From Myotis daubentonii (Eukaryota; Chordata; Mammalia; Chiroptera; Vespertilionidae), in the NCBI RefSeq assembly GCF_963259705.1, contig NC_081847.1:93014389-93078388 (forward strand): a DNA stretch of 64,000 bases, given 5' to 3'. Below are positions 55,780 through 64,000 of this stretch, piece after piece. Position 1 is the first letter of the stretch. Each line of letters opens with the position of its first letter. The translations under genes were made by a program, and so were the position numbers. Under the pieces are notes generated by a model, which saw nothing but the letters and a program-made list of their open reading frames with translations, was not told the origin of the DNA and did not search any database.

Positions 55780-58700
55780 GTGGGGGGTGAACACGAAAAG
55801 CTTTTCTTTTTATTCAGTCATTGCTTTACATGCACCGTGGTCTGTGGACTCGCTCCTTTGTCCCTTGATATCCAGAACAGCAGCCTAGTCACTCTCAGTT
55901 TTAAAATCGGGACCCCAGCCGTGCGCCCCCCTTGCCTGTTTAGGGTGGATTCCTTGCCCCCGGGACCCCCCTGCAGTGGTTTGCTCTGCCACCCCCTCCT
56001 CACCCTCCTCAGGGTCTCCTGCTCCCCTGGTTGGGCGCTGAGAGGAGGCGGGGGGAGGAGGGGAAGGAAGGTGGCAGGGAGGCTGTTGTCATCACAGGGC
56101 CTGTCCCCGCAGGCCTCCGTCTTCACGTGGCCATGGCCGGCTTCCGGGACCCTGGTCATATGGGGTTAGTGGCCCGGGCCCCTCCCTATGACCGCGTCTG
56201 CCCATTGGCACCTGCAGGGCCGTGTCCCCACACGAGGCCGCATTCTGCGATGTGAAAGGTGAACAGGACCTGATCTTTCAGGGGGAGCACAGTTCACACG
56301 CGATGTGCCGGGCTGTGCTGTCGGAGGCCCCTGGGTCAGGGCTGCGTAGACACGGGAGGTCACCTGCTGGAGGCCACTCTGATCTTAGGGACCCTCCTCC
56401 GCTCGCTCACGGGGCTCTCTCCAGAGCACGGCGCTCAGAGGAACGCAGTGTGACTAACAGCGCTTCCCCACAGGGTCCTGCAGGGACCGGCATGTCCATC
56501 TCCCAGGACAGACGTGACCACTGAGCACCCAGTGCCCGGAAGCTGCTCCCCTCGCAGAGCCACGCAGGCTGCAACTTGGTCGTTTCCACTTCTCTGGTTT
56601 AGACCTCTGCTCTGCTTCGTCTATTTTTTTTTCTTAATTTCCCTCCTGTTGACTTTTTTGATTTGTTGTTTTTGAGAAGACATTCTTTTTGAGAAACATG
56701 CTTTGCGATTCTTGACTGTGCAGTGCAAACCAGCAAGGAGTAAACTGTGCCTGCTGCCCTTTCACTGCATTTTCCTCCGGCATCCATATCGGAGCGGTCA
56801 GCATTCTGTACGTTTTCTGTAAATGAGAACAGAGTGGAGGGGACTCGCTGGCCTTCTGGTCACGTCTCTCGACGTTTGTCCTGTGAGACCGTCTAAATTC
56901 CATTTTCTCTTTCAATGCCGCAACGCTATTTTAAAAACCATGTTTCACAAATGATTATGGGCATCCTCTGTGCCATGGAAAGTTAATTGGTTATTGCATT
57001 TAAAACCCTGCTTTCCTCCGAGCACGTTTGGTAAACTCCCCCTGTGAGTTATCGCCGTGTTGGATTTGAAATTTCAGCTCAGGAGACAAGGATGAGGTTT
57101 AATGTATGTGACTTACCTGTCAGTTTCAACAAATAATTAATAACCGGACCTCTACAGAGCCTCACTACTCGCTTCCGTTTCTGTAGACAACCTTTTCTTG
57201 TACAATCGTTTCTAAGTTATTCCTGCAGAATCTCCTCAGTCCATTAACAGTCCATCTGATGTGTGTGACAAAAACCCAAGATGGGAAGAAGGGGCGCAAG
57301 CTGTGCCTGAGGCTTTCAAGCTGTTGCTAATGGCTGGAGCCCCTTTAAAACGGTTGTTTCTATGGCTAAGTATACACATAGACGCCTGTCCTTAGAGGCA
57401 GATGGAGGGTATTTTACATCAAACCAAACTGAGGACCGTGAGTCTCTGTCTTTGGTTTTGCCCAGTCCTTCTCCTATGCGGTAATGGAGCATCATGGCTC
57501 ATTATCCTGCTCTCTTCAGAAATTCTTTGGAGATGAAGACATTGCCATTTCTAGTGGTTTAAAGTAATACAGCTATTTTTTACTTCATTCCATGAAGTCA
57601 AGAGAATGACATAGAAATACGAATTTTAGCACCTTATGATTTTATTTTATTTGTTTTACTTGCAAAGCCTTTGGGAATTCAGTCTTTTCTTTCTGAGCTG
57701 TTGTCACTCTCTGCGTCTGGCTGTGTGTGCTGCACAGCGCTGAGCCAGGGCTCCCAAACGTTAGGCCTCAGTGTTTCTGTTACTCACCCAGGAGCTCCCA
57801 GAGATGGAAGGATCCTGGGTGGGGGCTGAGAGCACAGACTCAGGAGCCACACTGCCAGCCCCTGGTCACGGATGCCGGGCCTCAGTTTCCCCTCCTGAGG
57901 ACGAACTTTAATGGGTCTCTCCAGTTCTCAGAACAGTGTTGAATGCATAGGAAGTGCTCCATGCTTTAGTATTCCTCTTCTGGGCCAGGTCCTACATTAG
58001 ATATGTGATCTAGGGCAGGTCCTTCAAACCTTTTTTACATGAAATATAAACAATAAAACCTACCCCAAGCTTTTTATAACATTTAGATATTTTATATGGA
58101 AATCCCGTGCACACACAACCTGTTACTTTTACTTCTGCTGGGGCATCTGTTTACCCTTCGAGCGTTTCCTTCAAGGCATTCTGGTGACCAACACGGCGAG
58201 CATCCTTCAGAGGCTCTTAAAACCCATCATTCCTTGGGTGTTGTTTAGACCCTGGGAGCAATCTACATTATCACTACCCTTTTAACACGTTGCTTGATAT
58301 CATTGCCTATGCAATATTGAAGCATGTGTAACTACATTTTTGTTGTAATTCAAATCATAGTCATTAAGTAGTAGGTCATAAAACCATAATGTATCAAGAT
58401 CTCTCCAATAAAAATAAACCAAGTAGGGAAAATGTTATTTGTTGCCTTCAGTATCATCACTCCAAGACTCATGGCTCAGCAACACCAGTTGCTGTAAGTA
58501 ACACCAGTTTGGTTATATAACTCTCAGTCACGACGATGACGAGTTTAGAACCTTCACATTTAACATCACATTGCACATCCCTGTGCTTTTACTTTCAATG
58601 GGAAAGTAAGAGCCCAGCACTGGACACTGAACAGCCCGGCCGCCTGTCACTCCTTGAGCCAAATGGAGCAGAGACAAGGTTGAAGCATATCCGAGCGTTT

Positions 58701-59247
58701 ATTCCAATGACGCCTGCACATGGGAGAGCAGCAGGCATCCTGTAAATCCCGCTCTAGCCCCTCCTACCAGCCGCTGACTGTACCAGGATCAGGAAGAAGG
58801 GCTGCCTGCCAGGGGAAGGGAGAACAGGGCAAGGGCTGCAGCGTCCGTGGTCCAGGTGTCTCTGTCCAGGATCTTGAAGTCTGATAACAAGGGAGTTAAT
58901 TGTCGATGATGTTAAAACCCAGCTCAGCCAGTTCCTGAAGAGCGGCGAGCATTCCTGAGGCAAAGTCCCAGAGAGGGGAGGGTCCAGGCACAGCAACCAA
59001 ATCGAAGCAGGTCTGGTCCTTGGTTTGTTCTCAAAATGTATTTTCTTCTCTGAGCAATCGACCCATGTGGGCCCCAAGGCATCTCTTGGCTTTTTAGAGT
59101 TTTGACGGTTTTCCTTCTTGCAGCACAGCCCCCAGTTCCCCAGGCCTGTAAGGAGAGCTCTGGTCTGCGGGTAGAGAGAGGGTGAATGATCATGACAACC
59201 AGCTCCTGTTCCTCCACATGCCCTTCCCCCTCCGGAGTGAGTCACGA
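55780..59247. other. Intergenic, no secure gene
   Basis: GC-rich to about 56,550, then balanced to AT-rich. Frames of 129 (55780-56169), 113 (minus 55818-56159) and 179 codons (minus 58754-59293) are not recognised; the last runs into the hAT element at 59256. Confidence 0.35.
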
Positions 59248-59255
59248 GTGTAGGC

Positions 59256-59499
59256 CAGTGATGGCGAACCTTTTGAGCTCGGCGTGTCAGCATTTTGAAA
59301 AACCCTAACTTAACTCTGGTGCCGTGTTACATATAGAAATTTTTTGATATTTGCAACCATAGCAACACAAAGACTTATATTTTTGATATTTATTTTATAT
59401 ATTTAAATGCCATTTAACAAAGAAAAATAAACCAAAAAAATGAGTTCGCGTGTCAGAGGTGTGAACCTGTGAACCTGTGTCATAGGTTCGCCATCACTG
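59256..59499. mobile_element. Non-autonomous hAT element, 244 bp
   Basis: Ends CAGTGATGGCGAACCTTTT and ATAGGTTCGCCATCACTG. A perfect 8-bp duplication GTGTAGGC lies at 59248-59255 and 59500-59507. A different family from the CAGCCGTGGGC type. The interior is AT-rich. Confidence 0.95.
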
Positions 59500-59507
59500 G
59501 TGTAGGC

Positions 59508-60554
59508 TAACGTTTTCCTGGAAAGAAAGGGTTAAAATATTGTGCCGTTTTCTTTGAAGTTCCGGAGAACTCCGCACACCCTTAGCAGCTGTGTGGGGAC
59601 GCACTAAGACTTACTGAGCTGAGGTAATGACACCAAGTCTGGAAGGCAACGCTCTTCACCGCTGGGGCGGGCAGGCATTTCAGAAGCGAGCTCTAACCCG
59701 ATGCTACGTGGCTAAGCAGCCGCCTCGCTCCGTCCTCGGTTTTCTGGCTCATTATGTGATCATCCTTCCATATGGTCCTGTTATCTCCCAGCTCAGAGCT
59801 CCATCCACCGGCGCGAGCTTGTTGCCCATTTAATGATGCAGAAATTCAAATTCCTGGCTGGCAGTCTCAGACGTTAAAACACCACTGCAAATTTACCTAA
59901 GCGAAATGAGTAAGGGAGCGTTTTCCTGTTCAGAGCAAAGTGCGTCTTTCTGCTGAGGCAGAATTCTTGGTCTCCTTAGTGCTCATGCCTTCTAGACACA
60001 TCACCCTCCTATGAGCTGAATGGAAATAAGAGGGGAATAGATTTGAACGCCAATTGTGTGTTAGGTTTACCAAGCCGCCATAAGCCTCTCATTTGTCAAA
60101 GAGATTCATTTCCGAAAGAGAAAAAACACATGTTTACTCAGGTATCTCAGAGCTTCCCTTCAATATTTGAAACCTCAAAACAAAGTTCTCTTAAACCTAT
60201 CCATGATTTTCATGCTCTAAATGTCTGGCATCTGCCAGGCGACCTTAAATAGAGGTGGCAGAACCCAGCACACGAGTTAGTTATGTCCGTGGGTTAATGA
60301 CAGCCCGGAAGCAGGCAGCGAAGCGCCCAGAACTCCAACCTCACAGGGAGCCCATGATCTCCAGGCAGCAGCCCAGATCGGCCCGGAGCCCTGGATGCTG
60401 CTCATGGTCTTTGAAACCATCACTGAGCAGCTCTGCTGTCAGCATCCCTCTCAATGCAGGAAGGTTGCCTTCCACCCCCTGCTCCCCGCCTTTTATTTTC
60501 AGGTTGGTGAGATATCTGATGATGTCTCAGTGGGTTCCATTTCAGAAACAGTTA
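59508..60554. other. Intergenic, no secure gene
   Basis: A 127-codon frame (60255-60638) ends in the next SINE and is not recognised. Confidence 0.35.
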
Positions 60555-60566
60555 AATGTGCTTTCT

Positions 60567-60780
60567 TTCTTTTTTAAAAATATATTTTTATTCAGAGAGG
60601 AAGGGAGAGGGAGTGAGAGAAAGAAACATCAACGATGAGAATCATTGATCAGCTGCCTCCTGCACACCCCACACTGGGGATCAAGCCTACAATCCGGACA
60701 TGTGCCCTGACCAGGAATTGAACCGCGACCTCCTGGTTCATAGGTCGACACTCAACCACTGAGCCACGCCAGCCAGGCTG
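60567..60780 (-). mobile_element. Ves SINE
   Basis: Antisense Ves from the T/A-rich tail to the head ending CCACGCCAGCCAGGCTG. Perfect target duplication AATGTGCTTTCT at 60555-60566 and 60781-60792. Confidence 0.95.
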
Positions 60781-60851
60781 AATGTGCTTTCTATGAATTG
60801 GCCTCCCAGCTTAGCTTTCTCATTACCTCTAACCAGGAACTCAGTTTTTGG

Positions 60852-60889
60852 TTGTGTGTGTGTGTGTGTGTGTGTATGTGTGTGTGTGT
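60852..60889 (+). repeat. (GT)n microsatellite
   Basis: About 38 bp of GT with one AT interruption. Confidence 0.9.
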
Positions 60890-61881
60890 TTTCCTTCACA
60901 CAGTAGGTGTTTTGCTTGTGTGTTTTAAAGTTTGCTGTGGTCCCTATGTGGTATTGAAAACAGATCCTTACTACTTCATTGAATCTCCACTTTAACTATT
61001 TGCTATAAACAGCCAATATGCAAGGCTGCTGGAGAGAGATGTTCATGGCTGATGGAGTAGCCCCTGAGTAAAGGGATATTTTGTCTTCTACTGAAGCTAA
61101 TTTCCACCCTTGTTTACTTAAATAATTAGGTTCCAGATGTTTTACAAATGACTATTTAAAAAATTAATGGCAAATAAATAAAGGCTCAGATATTCTGATT
61201 TCAAAAGAGAGCTATAACCTTGTCTGGTGCTTGGGGCCATTCTTGATTCTTTTCTGTTTTTATAGCACTGTTTACAGACAGCTTAGATCCCAAAATAAGA
61301 GTTCATGGTTTATATTTATGATACAAAACCATGCTTCTAGGTATTTCCAGATGCTTAAATGCTTTGCAACATCTGAAATAATATGTGCTTATTTGTCCAA
61401 AAATGTAAACCCTGTATGTGTATTTGTCACACATGTGCAGGAAAAGAATCACTGATTCCCACTGGTCTGTCTCATCTGAAGGTGAAATTAAACCTAGTGA
61501 TGAGAAGGAACTGGCTATCACAGTTTTAATTTCTGCCTGGAGCGCTGACTTGCTGAAATACCTGATGCAGATCACAGGTCTGCGCCTCTTTGTGTTATCT
61601 CTGGGTGGTGAGCACTTCTCGCTCTCCCTGCAGGTCAGCTGCAGATCAGATTAAGCCTGAGGAAGAAGAGGCATGCTTGGCCTGAAGGCTCCAGGCAAGT
61701 GGGAACATCAATTTAGCCAACAATACACCCACCAGAAAGCTAAGGGGCATGATTTTGCCCTTCACTTTGCCTCATTCTTCTACCATCTAAACTTGAAGAA
61801 CTTTTATCGAAAGGGAAAAAGGAAAAACGCTTCCTTCCTTAGGAAAGCGATGAGACTGCTATTTGTGTACGTGGATATAAC
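60890..61881. other. Intergenic, no secure gene
   Basis: AT-rich, short frames only (74-90 codons), none recognised. Confidence 0.35.
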
Positions 61882-62070
61882 CTGCTCCCCAAGGTCATGG
61901 TCCAGCACGTTGGAGTGAATCTCAAAGGAACAGAAGGGGTCGATATAGTGACGTGTTCGTTTAGGGATGGGGGCAATCATGGGTGGGGGTTTCGAGAGTG
62001 GGTTTTTAGCAGCTTTTATGTGAGCTGACTGCACAGATACGAGGATCACATAGCAGTGCCTCCCGGTAGA
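61882..62070 (-). other. Candidate in-frame exon, 63 codons (unidentified)
   Basis: On the minus strand the segment is preceded by CTCTTGACCAG and followed by GTTATATCC, so AG and GT bound exactly 189 nt with one frame open throughout. The peptide (starting STGRHCYVIL, ending DHDLGEQ) has balanced composition, a proline-rich turn in the middle and no low complexity. Several CpGs sit in codons. Against it: the donor is weak after GT, the polypyrimidine tract is poor, the frame simply continues past the donor, and I do not recognise the protein. It could be one exon of a gene whose other exons lie outside the window, a pseudogene fragment, or chance. Confidence 0.3.
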
Positions 62071-64000
62071 CTGGTCAAGAGCATTTCACTTGATAAACTC
62101 TGGGCTATGATGTCCTAATGTCATTCTCAAGCGCATATTAGGCATAAAGAAGTCTGAGGTGCTAACCCTCTCTCTTGTGGCTGTGGTCCTGGCCCACATA
62201 CTCTCTGGAGGAAGGAGCAGGGACTCCTCAGAAAGGAGAGGGTGACTCAGTATGGCTTTTGAAGGCTCCGTTGTGCCGTTGACGCCTCTCACAGTTCTAA
62301 CTCAGGCCGCACTCAGAATGCCGTCCCCTTCCACTCTTTTTGGAGAAAAAGGCAAGTAGCAGTTTCTGTGTTTCCGGAAATATACCCGGTGAGTCTGCTT
62401 CACTGTCATCTTTCTAGTTAAATGGGTGGCCCTGATTCAGCGCCTTTTCTCAGATGCCTCCTTGTGTCTCTCATCTGTAGTTCCCGCCACCAAGTCCTCC
62501 TTGAGAGTAGACTGACCTCAGGCCTGCATATCGCTGCATAGGTTTCCACAAATGTCGAGTTTCAGACTCACCGAATCGTCCAGCCTCAGTCATTTCCTTC
62601 TGATAGAGTCATGCCCTTTTGCTGCCTCACCAGGTTGAAAATAATCAATTGTTCGAAGTTATCCTTTTCTTTGATCTTTGAAGCATTCCTTTGCAGATCG
62701 TGTCCTGCTCTGTAACACTCTGAACGACCTTCTCATCTGTAGGTTTCTTCAAGATCCTTATGTCCAGTGGTTGTTATTCATACTTAGAAATCAAATATCT
62801 CTTCATATTAATCCTGTCTCCACTTAATAGCTCAGGTTTAAGCCTGTGGTCAACACAGAATGATGTGGCTTTGAGAGGAACTAGCAGTGTGGTCAGAGGA
62901 GGGCCTATGGCTGTCTACCAAGGAGCCACCCAGGGTGCCATTATGTTGTGATGTTATTGTGGACCGTAATCTACTTCCTTATTATGTTGTCCGGCATTTT
63001 ATAGAGTTGGAAAGGCTGACGCACACTAATCAACATTACGTGGTGCTTACATATATTAGCACTAACGAGCATTTAGAATGATAGTGTTTTTTGTGATGGA
63101 GATAAATACATGTGCCAGAACCCCGGAGGACTGGACTTAACGAAAGTTGCTTAGTGAGTGCAAGGGAAGAGGACAGCCTTGAGGGACATTTAACAATTGC
63201 GGTTTTGAATGTGTTGAGTCAGCCATCATTACAGATGACATCACTGTAAGATCAAACAGTATCTGTCTTTTATGGGATTTGATAAACAAGCCAGCTTTAG
63301 GCGCCAGGTTCTCCTGCCCTACTTCTATTTACATCCTACTTCTATTCAGTTTTTCTCTGAACTGGTTTAGCTATGTTCCTGCTTTAAAATGATAAACATC
63401 TTCCAAATCGATTTTCTTTCTATTATATTCAAGTCTTTCTAGTTTCTTGTCATAGAAATTTAGAGATAATCTGGATTACTCCTCCAAAGGCTAATCCCAT
63501 ATATTGTATATGGATTTTTCTAGTTTATTAACTATTATGGGGTCCCTGGGTATGTGGTTAGGTGGCTGATCTTCTCTTGATGTCTCCATGGCCCACCAAC
63601 ATATAACAAATTTCTTAAAATAATAATTTTTAATCCATTTGCAGTTTGAAAAAACATGTATCCCTTTCAACCAATCCCCCATATATAGTATGTTGTACAA
63701 CAGAAAAATGCAAGTATTTGATTCAAATATTCCACAGTAGTTAAATTGAGGAGTATGGAAGCTCAGAAGTATATAAGTCAATCATTAATCATTAATCAAA
63801 TGAACTTGCATTCTGTGGGAATTCCTTCCATCATATTCCAACCGCTAACCGTGCAGTGGAAATCTATTCTGACAAAGAGTTCACTGTTCTGTAGAATAAT
63901 TTGACATATTTGGGGATGACTGTTAAAAACTCCGTTCTTCTTATTGAGGTTATTAGTAAAACTTTATGATTCTTTCATTATGAGAGTAGGTTTCCATGCC
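62071..64000. other. Intergenic, no gene seen
   Basis: Unique-looking DNA, AT-rich after 63,300. The longest frame (96 codons, minus 63491-63781) is not recognised. No transposon ends recognised. Confidence 0.35.

Noticed and set aside
58754..59293. 179-codon minus frame, the longest fully called frame in the window
   Set aside because: It begins inside a hAT element, has no recognised domain, and an alternative frame of 97 codons overlaps it; likely chance in balanced DNA.

Overview
The window looks like nuclear DNA of a vesper bat (family Vespertilionidae, for example Myotis, Pipistrellus or Eptesicus). The evidence is a combination of mobile elements known together from that family: tRNA-derived Ves SINEs, short HeliBat-type Helitrons (start close to TCCTATATAATAAAAG, end close to GCACCGGGCCTCTAG), many short non-autonomous hAT elements with 8-bp target duplications, and a small mariner MITE. 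Older mammal-wide repeats (MIR, MER5-like, Tigger-like, LTR-like) lie between them. The species is inferred; no marker gene is present.

No intact multi-exon host gene can be recognised. Almost all open reading frames are short chance frames or lie in repeats. The one coding region I support firmly is the N-terminal half of a LINE-1 ORF1 protein on the minus strand at the left edge, with its complete 5' UTR. Weaker host-coding candidates are a 189-nt open minus-strand segment bounded by AG and GT at 61,882-62,070, a possible decayed retrocopy or 3' exon at 38,370-38,880, and a splice-acceptor-flanked open stretch at 5,673-5,841. Two CpG-rich patches (9.72-10.22 kb and 46.52-46.82 kb) could be promoters.

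Layout: 0-1.2 kb young L1 5' end; 1.6-7.5 kb SINE, Helitrons, hAT and mariner elements; 8.1-9.3 kb L1 3' end and a SINE; 9.7-11 kb GC-rich non-repetitive DNA; 12.5-26.5 kb unique DNA with four more Helitrons, two SINEs, MIRs and an LTR-like relic; 27-32.9 kb mostly unique DNA; 32.9-37.8 kb an endogenous retrovirus on the minus strand with two 435-bp LTRs, a 6-bp target duplication and a tRNA-Lys-type primer site; 39-48 kb older hAT elements, a 200-bp assembly gap, and a probable solo LTR with triplicated 16-bp repeats; 49.9-50.3 kb a SINE split by a hAT element; 54.7-55.8 kb a Tigger relic and a 38-bp minisatellite; 56-64 kb mostly unique DNA with one hAT and one SINE.

The most notable item is the endogenous retrovirus. 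Its LTRs differ at only about 10 positions plus one indel, yet the 4-kb interior is AT-rich and has no long reading frame. That suggests a defective element copied in trans rather than a decayed full-length virus. I found no bacterial-type system, CRISPR array or rRNA.
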